Positions 34,677-42,258 of a stretch of 63,675 nt of DNA are shown one piece after another. Made by a program: the position numbers and the translations under genes. Below the pieces are notes generated by a model. It was given only the letters and a program-made list of their open reading frames with translations, was not told the DNA's origin and made no database searches. This stretch comes from JAYEIA01 sp964472505 (lineage in GTDB: Bacteria; Bacteroidota; Bacteroidia; Bacteroidales; JAADGE01), in the NCBI GenBank assembly GCA_964472505.1, contig CAYYQW010000015.1, positions 1-63,675 on the forward strand. The letters run 5' to 3'. Every line of letters begins with the position of its first letter. The stretch's first letter is position 1.

Positions 34677-35651
34677 TTAGCTGTTTCTGTATTTTTGATC
34701 ATCGGGATTATTTAAAAACTTTTCATTAATTATTTTTATAACCTGAGCTATACCGTCAGGTACCCTTTTTGTTATTTTAAAGTCCAATGTTTTTTCAATT
34801 TTTTCAAAAGAAACACGATAATCTCTGGGGTCTTCTTGTTTCTTTACGTAATTAATTTTTGCTTCGGGTAATTGCTTCTGCAACTCATCAGCAAGCATTT
34901 TTTTTGTATAGTTTTCATTTGTGTCCCCGACATTAAAAACATCGAAAGCTACTTTATCTGTTTGTGCATTTAAAACATGAACTACAGAGCGGGCTAAATC
35001 TTCCACATGGCAATATGGTCGCCAAAATTGTTCCCCAAAAATTTCAAGTTCCCTTCCCAAAGCTAATTCTTTGGTAAATTCATTAACAGTCAAGTCAAAT
35101 CGTACGCGAGGCGACAAACCGTAAACCGTTGAAAACCGCAAACATGTTGGCTTAGTTGTATTTGTTTTAGCTTGCGACAAAAGAAACTTTTCTGCTGCAA
35201 CTTTAGTTTCTGCATATAAAGAAACAGGAGAAAGTGCCGAAGTTTCTGTCATAAATGTTTCCGGATTTTTAGCTTTACCATAATTACTGCATGTGGAAGC
35301 AAATACAAATCGTTCAACGCCACTATCATTAGCCTCTGTATATAAACTTTTCGTAGCTTCCAAGTTAGTTTCTTTTGCACACTCAGGGTCCTTTGCGCAA
35401 GCGGGATCACCTACTATGGCAGCCAAATTGACAACCATATCCACACCTTTCAATGCTTTTTTGCGATCTTTCTTTAACCGTACATCCCCTTTTATGAATT
35501 CAAAATCAGGGTTATTTAACAGCTCTACAAGTGATTCGCCTCCAAACATCAGCAAATCCAAAACTCTAACTTTATATCCTTCTTTCAAAAGAAGCCGACT
35601 TAATATGCTGCCAATGTAGCCTGCACCTCCGGTTATTAAAACATTTTTCAT
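34677..35651 (-). CDS. Extended SDR sugar-nucleotide dehydratase/epimerase
   Basis: The 324-residue protein has VLITGGAGYIGSILSRLLL (NAD site), the FASTCSNYGK strand and catalytic Y-x-x-x-K in VSLYAETKVAAEK, then RPYCHVEDLARSVVHVL typical of WcaG/GalE-like enzymes. Its position directly before legC suggests a role as the 4,6-dehydratase of the legionaminic branch. However, it does not have the usual LegB beginning (G-A-D-G-F-I-G-S-H-L and the NSF-W segment), so the assignment stays open. It is AT-rich. The legC ATG used here follows its stop by 13 bp. Confidence 0.75.
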   Translation of the reverse strand: MKNVLITGGAGYIGSILSRLLLKEGYKVRVLDLLMFGGESLVELLNNPDFEFIKGDVRLKKDRKKALKGVDMVVNLAAIVGDPACAKDPECAKETNLEATKSLYTEANDSGVERFVFASTCSNYGKAKNPETFMTETSALSPVSLYAETKVAAEKFLLSQAKTNTTKPTCLRFSTVYGLSPRVRFDLTVNEFTKELALGRELEIFGEQFWRPYCHVEDLARSVVHVLNAQTDKVAFDVFNVGDTNENYTKKMLADELQKQLPEAKINYVKKQEDPRDYRVSFEKIEKTLDFKITKRVPDGIAQVIKIINEKFLNNPDDQKYRNS

Positions 35652-35668
35652 GGAACTAAAATTTTAAT

Positions 35669-36880
35669 TTATAAATATTTATCTGTGATATAATCTGCAA
35701 ATGGAAAGCTTGCAGTTAATGCCGGTGATACAGCATTCAGTATATGGATACTGTTTTTATCTCCTTCAATAATAAAATCCTGCAAAAGCTCCCGTGTCTT
35801 TTTATCCAGTAATTGGGCCCTTATTCCGGGCTCTGTCTTTACAGACAGTGCCTTTAAGTTCACGGAAGGTTTCACTAAAGGTTTAGCCAAGTTTATAAAA
35901 TATGATCTGAAATATTTTCGGATTTCTGTAAGAGCTAAACGCCTAAATCCAAAAGAGTTTCTTAAAAACAATTCGCTTTCCCATCTTAAAATATTAGACA
36001 TTTCTTTCAGTTTGAAATTGTCAAAACCATGGTAGTTTTCTCTCCAAAATGCGGGTATAGCAGTCGGACCCAGTTTAATTGCTCCGTCAACAGCCGTTGT
36101 AAAGTGTACACCCAGAAAAGGATTTTTAATATCCGGTACCGGATAAATATGCTTTTTTATAGGTAGTGAACTGCCCTTTCTATTCTTCAAATAAATACCT
36201 TTAAAAGGAATAATTGTATAATTTTTACTAAATCCAAAATCACGTGCAACCTTATCAGCATACAATCCGGCAGCATTAATAATTATATCTGCTTTTATTA
36301 TTCTGCCAGTTTTTGTTTGGACTTTATTAGATCCCAGGTTTTCCTTGTAGCCTTCATTAAAACAAAAATCGACATCAAGCTGTTTTAATCTTTCCGCTAA
36401 AAAATTAACGATTTGTTCCGGGTCAACAGTAGATGTAGTTGGAGAATAGAGTGCCTCTTTATAAGTCCTGGCTGCCGGTTCAAGTTTTTCCATTTCATTT
36501 TTTGTTACTAATGAAATGTTTACCCCATTCTTATCCCCTCTTTTTTTTAATTCATGCAGTACCTCCAGTTCATTTTCATTTTTAGCGACTACTACCTTAC
36601 CTGCATTATTAATGCGAAGTTTGTTTTTTCTACAAAACTCTGTCAGTCTTTTGTTTCCTTCTTTAGCAAAACGAGCTTTGAAAGAGTCTTCTGTATAATA
36701 AAATCCGGCATGCAAAACTCCGCTATTTCTGCCACTGGCATGGGCAGCGACTTTATTTTCTTTTTCTAAAACAATAATTTTTGCAGCATGATTTCTCTCT
36801 TTTATTGATTTTGCTATGCTGAGTCCTATTATTCCTGCTCCAATAATTAAATATTCACAATCTGTACGTTTTTCACTCAT
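35669..36880 (-). CDS. FAD-dependent oxidoreductase, LhgO-like
   Basis: The 403-residue DAO-fold flavoprotein has YLIIGAGIIGLSIAKSIKER (FAD Rossmann motif), the family block HASGRNSGVLHAGFYY, IINAAGLYADKVARDFGF and a C-terminal GIRAQLLDKKTREL. These match L-2-hydroxyglutarate oxidase LhgO and its relatives. Homologues occur in some nonulosonate loci, where their role is unknown to me; oxidation of a 2-hydroxy acid or sugar acid is plausible. A good promoter box lies about 100 nt upstream, so a transcription unit probably starts here. Confidence 0.78.
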   Translation of the reverse strand: MSEKRTDCEYLIIGAGIIGLSIAKSIKERNHAAKIIVLEKENKVAAHASGRNSGVLHAGFYYTEDSFKARFAKEGNKRLTEFCRKNKLRINNAGKVVVAKNENELEVLHELKKRGDKNGVNISLVTKNEMEKLEPAARTYKEALYSPTTSTVDPEQIVNFLAERLKQLDVDFCFNEGYKENLGSNKVQTKTGRIIKADIIINAAGLYADKVARDFGFSKNYTIIPFKGIYLKNRKGSSLPIKKHIYPVPDIKNPFLGVHFTTAVDGAIKLGPTAIPAFWRENYHGFDNFKLKEMSNILRWESELFLRNSFGFRRLALTEIRKYFRSYFINLAKPLVKPSVNLKALSVKTEPGIRAQLLDKKTRELLQDFIIEGDKNSIHILNAVSPALTASFPFADYITDKYL

Positions 36881-36978
36881 TGGATTATATTCTAATAATA
36901 TGGTGATTTTACCAGTATGATTTATAATGATTCTTTATTTTGACTACCTCAAAAATATATTAAAATCAATTATGTGCG

Positions 36979-37010
36979 CAAATATAGATATTAAAAACAG
37001 CGCAACCAAA
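36979..37010 (-). promoter_or_regulatory. Internal Bacteroidota-type promoter before the LhgO-like gene
   Basis: On the minus strand TTTG (CAAA at 37007-37010) is followed after 20 nt by TATATTTG (CAAATATA at 36979-36986), an exact fit to TTTG-N20-TANNTTTG. It gives a leader of about 90 nt before the ATG at 36880 and would drive the LhgO-SDR-legC part of the locus. Confidence 0.6.
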
Positions 37011-37029
37011 TTCTGCTTCTATCACTGTT

Positions 37030-37125
37030 TTATTCCGGAATTGCGTCTTTGTCCGGGGGTTCTCCTTTCTCTAAATCTTTGTTAGCTTTTTTCCTGAGAA
37101 TATCGTTCAGATATTTCGGATGCAA
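37030..37125 (-). pseudogene. Remnant of a second pseI/neuB 3' end
   Basis: The minus strand reads LHPKYLNDILRKKANKDLEK, then GEPPDKDAIPE and a stop. The intact PseI at 37145 ends LHPKYMNDILGEKANKNLEK, then GTPIAWEMIK. The stub has no synthase domain and lies 20 bp downstream of the real stop. It is a decayed partial duplication or the scar of a lost neuB paralogue. The nucleotide match to 37158-37235 is also obvious by eye. Confidence 0.75.
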
Positions 37126-37144
37126 CTATTTTTTTTCTGTGAAA

Positions 37145-38152
37145 TTATTTTATCATCTCCCACGCAATTGGTGTTCCTTTTTCTAAATTTTTATTAGCTT
37201 TTTCCCCAAGAATATCGTTCATATACTTTGGGTGCAAGCCATGCCCCGGACGTACAGAACGGATATTATCCGAAGTAAATGTTTCACCTTTTTTAATATC
37301 ACGGCATACAAACAGGGAGCGGCGACGTAATTTGTCTTCTTCCGAGACTTTGTAAGAAACATTTCCCAAGGCCTGTTCCGCTTGGCGCACGGCGCTTACC
37401 ATTTCTTTAAATTCATGGGGCTCCATGGAAAATGCCGAATCGGGACCGCCCAAGTTTCGGTCTAAAATAAAATGCTTTTCAACCATAGTTGCTCCCAGCG
37501 ATACGGCCGTTACCGGAACGATAAAACCCATGGTATGGTCGGAAAGCCCTACGTCCGTTCCGAAACGCTTTTTCATATCGGGAATGCTGAGCAAATTGGC
37601 ATCGGCAATGCTTGCCGGATACTGCGAAGTGCATTTCAGCAACGTAATTTGATTGTTCCCAAGCTTGCGGCAAGTTTTCACGGCTAATTCAATGTCCTTT
37701 TCATCGCCCAAACCGGTTGATATTATCATGGGTTTACCTTTGGATGCAGCATATTCTATCAGCGGAATATCGGTAATTTCCGGTGATGCTATTTTATAAT
37801 AAGGGACATTCAGGTTTTCCAAAAAATCAACAGCTTCCAAATCAAAAGGAGAGGAAAAAAATTCCAATCCCAAATTTTCGGCGATTTGCTTTAGTTTAGG
37901 CTGCCAATCGTAAGGCATGGAAGCTTCGGTAAACAAATCCCAAGGCGTGTAGCCTTTCCACAGGCCTTTTGTTTTAGCGGCAAAATATTTTGTATCGGCT
38001 TTTAAAGTCAGGCTTTCGGGCTTGTAGGTTTGTACTTTTACGGCATCGGCACCGGCTTCGGCCATGGCTTCAATGGTTTTGGCTGCCAACTCAAAGTCGT
38101 TGTTGTGATTGGCCGAAAGTTCGGCTATGATGAATGTCTTTGTTTTCTTCAT
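37145..38152 (-). CDS. pseI: Pseudaminic acid synthase
   Basis: The 335-residue NeuB-family enzyme has IIAELSANHNNDFELAAKTI (the A-N-H-N start of PseI), VQTYKPESLTLKAD, LLKCTSQYPASIADANL, LSDHTMGFIVPVTA and MVEKHFILDRNLGGPDSAFS. A C-terminal SAF domain follows (SLFVCRDIKKGETFTSDNIR). PseI condenses phosphoenolpyruvate with 2,4-diacetamido-2,4,6-trideoxyaltrose. It is 2 bp downstream of an acyltransferase gene and belongs to the pseB-pseC-pseF set. The N-terminal pattern and the pseB/pseC neighbours separate it from the LegI paralogue at 29982. Confidence 0.88.
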   Translation of the reverse strand: MKKTKTFIIAELSANHNNDFELAAKTIEAMAEAGADAVKVQTYKPESLTLKADTKYFAAKTKGLWKGYTPWDLFTEASMPYDWQPKLKQIAENLGLEFFSSPFDLEAVDFLENLNVPYYKIASPEITDIPLIEYAASKGKPMIISTGLGDEKDIELAVKTCRKLGNNQITLLKCTSQYPASIADANLLSIPDMKKRFGTDVGLSDHTMGFIVPVTAVSLGATMVEKHFILDRNLGGPDSAFSMEPHEFKEMVSAVRQAEQALGNVSYKVSEEDKLRRRSLFVCRDIKKGETFTSDNIRSVRPGHGLHPKYMNDILGEKANKNLEKGTPIAWEMIK

Positions 38153-38154
38153 GC

Positions 38155-38817
38155 TTATTTTGTTTTACCGATAACGCGCGCCGGATTACCTACAACTTTC
38201 GTGTAATCATCCACCGAGCGTATAACAACGGCACCAATTCCGCTCAAACTCCATTTTCCTAAAGTAATGTTCTCAAGTGTGGAGCAATTTGTTCCCAGAT
38301 ATGCGCCTTCCTCAAGTACTACGCTTGCACCTATACAAGCATTATTGGCTACATAACTGTAGTTTTTTAGTATTGAATTGTGCCCGATTAATGACTGCGC
38401 ATATATTTGCACATGATTGCCAATTTCAACATTCGGCCCCACCGATACAAAAGGCTGAATGCTAACACCATAACCGATTTTTGCAAATTTTGAGATTACG
38501 GCTGTGGGATGTATAAGAGTTGCAAATTTTTCTGTCGGGATTTTTAAATCGTGCAGTTTATGAATAAACTTATAGTTTAATTTTGTCGATATCAGTGTAT
38601 AAAAAAAGTACAGATCATCATCTGCCAAATAAGGCTTTACGGTTTCATAATCCACTTTTCCCAAAATGGGATAACCGTTGATGGGCTCTGTTTCTCTGTC
38701 ATTCAGAAAACCGATTATTTCCCATTGTTTTTCCGGAGAAGCGGCATTTATATCTTCTGCCGTGGAAGCCGCCACGGTTCCGTTTCCGTAGCCGCCTATG
38801 ATAATTAACTTTTTCAT
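38155..38817 (-). CDS. NeuD/PglD-like acyltransferase in the pse branch
   Basis: The 220-residue protein starts at ATG 38817, overlapping the pseF stop by 4 nt; the longer non-ATG reading is rejected. It has the PglD-type N-terminal half (KLIIIGGYGNGTVAASTAED) and hexapeptide repeats (IGYGVSIQPFVSVGPNVEIG, HVQIYAQSLIGHNSILKN), ending NPARVIGKTK. It probably acetylates a 4-amino or hydroxyl group of the sugar. Since no GNAT-type PseH is visible nearby, it may take that step. NeuD-like O-acetylation of the finished sugar is the alternative. Confidence 0.7.
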   Translation of the reverse strand: MKKLIIIGGYGNGTVAASTAEDINAASPEKQWEIIGFLNDRETEPINGYPILGKVDYETVKPYLADDDLYFFYTLISTKLNYKFIHKLHDLKIPTEKFATLIHPTAVISKFAKIGYGVSIQPFVSVGPNVEIGNHVQIYAQSLIGHNSILKNYSYVANNACIGASVVLEEGAYLGTNCSTLENITLGKWSLSGIGAVVIRSVDDYTKVVGNPARVIGKTK

Positions 38818-39500
38818 GCTTTGCTCTTTTTTTGATGTATCATTTGGTACTTCTGTTCCGCAAGCTTCCAATCCTCTTCGGTATCAATGTCTTGTGCCAA
38901 CATTTCCGGTATCTCAAAACCGTATTTGTTGGTGCCGCGCAGGCCTTTTTCGGCTTTCATCCAGTAAAATTGTCCGGCATCGTGATAGGCCGGTTCCAAA
39001 TCTTGTGAGCGGGTTGTCTTGTATTCGGGGTAAAACATCTGCAATTTTCCGTTCTGCATTTTTAAGGCCCGTTGTATCGGATATGAAAATTTGACCACAG
39101 GCTTCACAGAATCAATATTTTCAGAAAGCAGCAAGTGGTATGTCTTTTTTAAAATATCCGGACTAATAAAAGGAGCCGTAGGTAAAAGCAAACATATATT
39201 ATCAAAGAAAATTTTTTGCTTTTCATATTCAGCTCGTACTTCATCGGCTACATCAGCCAAAGTTGCGTAATCATCGGCATTTTCGGCGCTGCGCATAAAA
39301 GGCACTTTGGCTCCGGATTGCTTGGCTACTGCAGCAATTTCCTCATCATCGGTGGATACCATTATTTCAGTAAACAAAGCGGATTTTATTGCCGCTTCTA
39401 TGGAATAAGCAATAATGGGTTTCCCCATAAAGTCTTTTATGTTCTTTCCGGGAATGCGTTTGCTTCCGCCGCGTGCGGCTATAATGGCGAGATTATTCAT
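38814..39500 (-). CDS. pseF: Pseudaminic acid cytidylyltransferase
   Basis: The 228-residue NeuA-like enzyme has AIIAARGGSKRIPGKNIKDF, STDDEEIAAVAKQSGAKVPF and the PseF-like blocks LLPTAPFISPDILK and YHDAGQFYWMKAEKGL. The Y-x-D-A-G-Q-F-Y-W element is characteristic of PseF rather than NeuA or LegF. It makes CMP-pseudaminic acid. Its start overlaps the end of the KilA-N gene by 8 nt, an unusual join between a sugar gene and a cargo gene. Confidence 0.87.
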   Translation of the reverse strand: MNNLAIIAARGGSKRIPGKNIKDFMGKPIIAYSIEAAIKSALFTEIMVSTDDEEIAAVAKQSGAKVPFMRSAENADDYATLADVADEVRAEYEKQKIFFDNICLLLPTAPFISPDILKKTYHLLLSENIDSVKPVVKFSYPIQRALKMQNGKLQMFYPEYKTTRSQDLEPAYHDAGQFYWMKAEKGLRGTNKYGFEIPEMLAQDIDTEEDWKLAEQKYQMIHQKKSKA

Positions 39501-40368
39501 TAATGCTGTTGCGTTTATTTTTGTAAGTATCGTCTGTAAGCTTTTTAAGGGCTTTTATAAAATCTTTTTCATTGAGAATTTCTAACTGATATTCACAGAT
39601 TTTTCTAAGTTTTTTGAATCGCTCCTTTTTGTCAATATTATTATTTATCATGTCTGCGTTTAAACTTTCAATATTTGAGAGAACAGCTAACTCATTTATA
39701 CTCGCAAAATCTCTGATATTCAAGCCTTTTTTTGCATGTTCGGGATTCGCATCGCGCCACTGTTTTGCCGTACATTTAAATAATGCCCCGTTCAATAAGT
39801 CGGCTTCTTCTGCATACGCAAGCCATTGACTGTCTGATTCTATATGTGTCAGCGGAATGATGTGATTTTTTATGGCATCCGTATGAATTTGATAATTCAT
39901 CTTGCTTAGTACGCGTTTGAAATTCCACTCAAGATTATATTGGTTATGCTCAAATTCTTTTAGGCGCTGATATTCATGGATTAAGTATAGTTTAAAAGTG
40001 GGGCTAATCCATGTGCCGAATTCGAATGCAATATCTTTATGTGCATAAGTTCCTCCGTATCTTCCTGCTTTCGCAAAAATTCCGACGGCATTTGTTTTTG
40101 CCACCCACTCTTTAACGCTAATTTTGAAATTATTTAATCCGGACTGATTTCTAATTGAGGCGAATTCGCCATAATTAAAATTCGGATTATGTAATTTTTC
40201 CCAAACACTAAGAAATTCAAGCGTATTTCTGTTTCTAAGCCAATCGGTTATGAAAAAATCACCGTCTTTGGCTTTTAGCATGTCAGTCAGGCAAATAAAG
40301 TCATCTTCGTCATGCTCAATGACAGCAATGACCTTGTCTTGAACTTTTATGGTTTTGGTTTTTGCCAT
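39493..40368 (-). CDS. KilA-N domain protein (phage/mobile-type)
   Basis: The 291-residue protein contains a KilA-N domain over about residues 8-140, with ICLTDMLKAKDGDFFITDWL, the R-N-R-N-T-L-E-F segment and YGGTYAHKDIAFEFGTWISP, the family's most conserved block. The C-terminal half is helical and may bind DNA or partners. KilA-N proteins come mainly from phages and integrated elements; their cellular role is not established. It separates pseC (41 bp gap) from pseF (8-nt overlap) in the same direction. I see no relation to sugar synthesis. It is likely an insertion carried as cargo. Confidence 0.82.
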   Translation of the reverse strand: MAKTKTIKVQDKVIAVIEHDEDDFICLTDMLKAKDGDFFITDWLRNRNTLEFLSVWEKLHNPNFNYGEFASIRNQSGLNNFKISVKEWVAKTNAVGIFAKAGRYGGTYAHKDIAFEFGTWISPTFKLYLIHEYQRLKEFEHNQYNLEWNFKRVLSKMNYQIHTDAIKNHIIPLTHIESDSQWLAYAEEADLLNGALFKCTAKQWRDANPEHAKKGLNIRDFASINELAVLSNIESLNADMINNNIDKKERFKKLRKICEYQLEILNEKDFIKALKKLTDDTYKNKRNSINE

Positions 40369-40409
40369 TTATCTGACTTTGTAGATTTGAAATAAAATGC
40401 TGCTGTTTA

Positions 40410-41576
40410 TTAAACTTGTTTTAAAATAAAGTTCAAAATCGTATCAATCACATACTCCTGTTCATCATCTTTTAATGAAGGATACATGGGTAAACTCAGG
40501 CATTCTTCATAATATTTTTCCGCATTGGGAAAATCACCTTTCTTAAAACCTAAACTTTTGTAATAAGGTTGCAAATGTACGGGAATATAATGTACTTGAG
40601 CAAAAATATTGTTCTCTCTCAAAAAGTTATACAATTCTTTTCTCCGAGATGTGCGAATCACAAACAAATGATACGCATTAGAAAAGCCTGCGGGAGTGCC
40701 TTGGATTTTTATCCCGGAATTTTGAAATGCTTCGGTGTATCCGGCAGCAATTTTCCGCCTTCGCTCCAGTCCGGCATCGGCTTTTCGGAGTTGGCTTTTT
40801 CCCAGTGCCGCCGATAAATCGGGCAAACGGTAGTTGTAGCCCAAAGTCTGCATTTCATAATACCAACCGCCGTGGTTTTCTTCAAGTAAATCGGGATCTT
40901 TTGTAATACCGTGCGTGCGCAGCATTAACAAGTTCTCATACAGAGCTTTGTCGTTGGTGGTAATCATTCCGCCCTCGCCGGTAGCTATGTGTTTCACCGG
41001 GTGAAAGGAGAAAATACTGAGATCAGCATATCGACCGTTGCCGCAATGTACTTTCTCGTCTTTTGAATTCATAAAATATCCGCCAGGCGCATGGCAGGCG
41101 TCTTCAATAATCCAAAGGCCGTACTTGTCGGCAATTTTCCGCAGTTTTTCGGTATTTACCGGCAATCCGGCAAAATCTACGGGAATTATTCCTTTATAGC
41201 TGCCTTTGGGCGCGCCCTCCAATTTTTCTTCCAATTTGTCCAAATCTATCAGAAAAGTATCGGGGTCTATGTCCGAAAAATCAATTTCTCCGCCGCAGTA
41301 CAGCACGCTGTTGGCGCTGGCGGCAAATGTTATGGGAGTGGTGATTACTTTGTCGCCCGGCTTTACATCCAAAGCTAATGCCGATAAATGAAGTGCTGCC
41401 GTTCCGTTGCTCACGGCCACGGCATATTTGCTTCCTACATACTCGGCGAATTTTTCTTCAAACGCTTGAATTTTCGGCCCTTGGGTTAAAAAGTCGGATT
41501 TCAGAACTTCGGTAACCGCTTCTATATCATCTTGGCTGATGTGTTGTCGGCCGTATGGGATTGGGGGTTTTGTCAT
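40410..41576 (-). CDS. pseC: UDP-4-amino-4,6-dideoxy-N-acetyl-beta-L-altrosamine transaminase
   Basis: The 388-residue DegT/DnrJ aminotransferase starts PPIPYGRQHISQDDIEAV, the PseC N-terminal signature. It has VSNGTAALHLSALAL, IIEDACHAPGGYF and PLP lysine K195 in FHPVKHIATGEGG. It aminates the 4-keto product of PseB. In most genomes pseB and pseC are adjacent; here a four-helix-bundle gene with repeat arrays sits between them. The ATG at 41576 is followed by normal family spacing. Confidence 0.9.
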   Translation of the reverse strand: MTKPPIPYGRQHISQDDIEAVTEVLKSDFLTQGPKIQAFEEKFAEYVGSKYAVAVSNGTAALHLSALALDVKPGDKVITTPITFAASANSVLYCGGEIDFSDIDPDTFLIDLDKLEEKLEGAPKGSYKGIIPVDFAGLPVNTEKLRKIADKYGLWIIEDACHAPGGYFMNSKDEKVHCGNGRYADLSIFSFHPVKHIATGEGGMITTNDKALYENLLMLRTHGITKDPDLLEENHGGWYYEMQTLGYNYRLPDLSAALGKSQLRKADAGLERRRKIAAGYTEAFQNSGIKIQGTPAGFSNAYHLFVIRTSRRKELYNFLRENNIFAQVHYIPVHLQPYYKSLGFKKGDFPNAEKYYEECLSLPMYPSLKDDEQEYVIDTILNFILKQV

Positions 41577-41602
41577 GGAATCTTGTATTGTGGTTAAATA
41601 TG

Positions 41603-41757
41603 GTTATTGAAAACGTCATTGGGTCATTAAAAAAAGTCATTGATTGTTATTGAAAAGGTCATTGGGTCATTAAAAAAAGTCATTGATGGTCATTAAATAG
41701 TCATTGATTGTCATTAAATAGTCATTGGTTGTCATTGGGTTATTGCTTGTCATTGGG
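41603..41757. repeat. GTCATT array, left flank of the IVS-type gene
   Basis: About twelve copies of GTCATT occur in 155 bp. They include a 43-bp unit present twice in tandem (41603-41645 and 41646-41688) that differs at very few positions. The copies are the reverse complement of the AATGAC copies at 42159-42245 on the other side of the gene. In a minus-strand transcript the two flanks could pair into a long imperfect stem enclosing the reading frame. Confidence 0.8.
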
Positions 41758-41768
41758 GCATTGGGGTG

Positions 41769-42125
41769 TTATTTTGTTTTGCCTATTGAGTTTATATAGT
41801 TGTTTAGTTTTATTCCGATGGTGTCGATATTTTTTATGAGTTCTTCGTATTTAGTACCTTCAATCAAGTTTCGTTTCCGGGCTTTGCTCAGCCATGTTTT
41901 GGTTTCATACAAGGAGCCGCGTGCATAATATGAGAAATTTTTGGCTTCTTTAAAATGATATCTTCCAAATCCTTCGGATATATTTGCGGCAACCGAATCG
42001 GCAGACCTTACTAACTGCTTACCGACTGTTTCTTTTGAAAAATAATCCCACTTTGAAACTATATCATACACATCATCCCCGAGCTCCATTGACAAACGAT
42101 ATATCTGCAAATCATCCAATCTCAT
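41769..42125 (-). CDS. Four-helix-bundle protein, 23S rRNA intervening-sequence (IVS) family
   Basis: From the ATG at 42125 (MRLDDLQIYRLSMEL) the protein has 118 residues; the upstream TTG is not needed. It matches the four-helix-bundle/S23 family by size and by VRSADSVAANISEGFGRYHF and FSYYARGSLYETKTWL. Family members were first found inside intervening sequences of 23S rRNA genes and are related in fold to the Avd accessory protein of diversity-generating retroelements. Their biochemical role is not known. Here the gene splits pseB from pseC and is enclosed by inverted hexamer arrays, so it looks like a complete small element. Confidence 0.85.
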   Translation of the reverse strand: MRLDDLQIYRLSMELGDDVYDIVSKWDYFSKETVGKQLVRSADSVAANISEGFGRYHFKEAKNFSYYARGSLYETKTWLSKARKRNLIEGTKYEELIKNIDTIGIKLNNYINSIGKTK

Positions 42126-42158
42126 AAGCAATTATTGTTATACCCGATTAATTCAACC

Positions 42159-42245
42159 CAATGACTATAAATGACAACTTAATGACTACAAATGACCACC
42201 AATGACCTAATGACCACCTAATGACCTTTTCAATGACAACCTAAT
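42159..42245. repeat. AATGAC array, right flank of the IVS-type gene
   Basis: Eight copies of AATGAC, spaced mostly 8-12 nt apart, fill the space between the four-helix-bundle gene and the pseB stop. They are inverted relative to the GTCATT array on the other side. The copies degrade gradually (the last reads AATAAC). Confidence 0.8.
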
Positions 42246-42258
42246 AACTTTCCTATCG

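Noticed and set aside
34677..35651. Naming the SDR before legC as legB
   Set aside because: The catalytic Y-x-x-x-K is present, but the typical LegB N-terminal sequence is not; position alone does not justify the symbol.
41603..42245. CRISPR-like array from the regularly recurring hexamers
   Set aside because: Repeat units are 6 bp with spacers of a few bases and no conserved long repeat; no cas genes are near.
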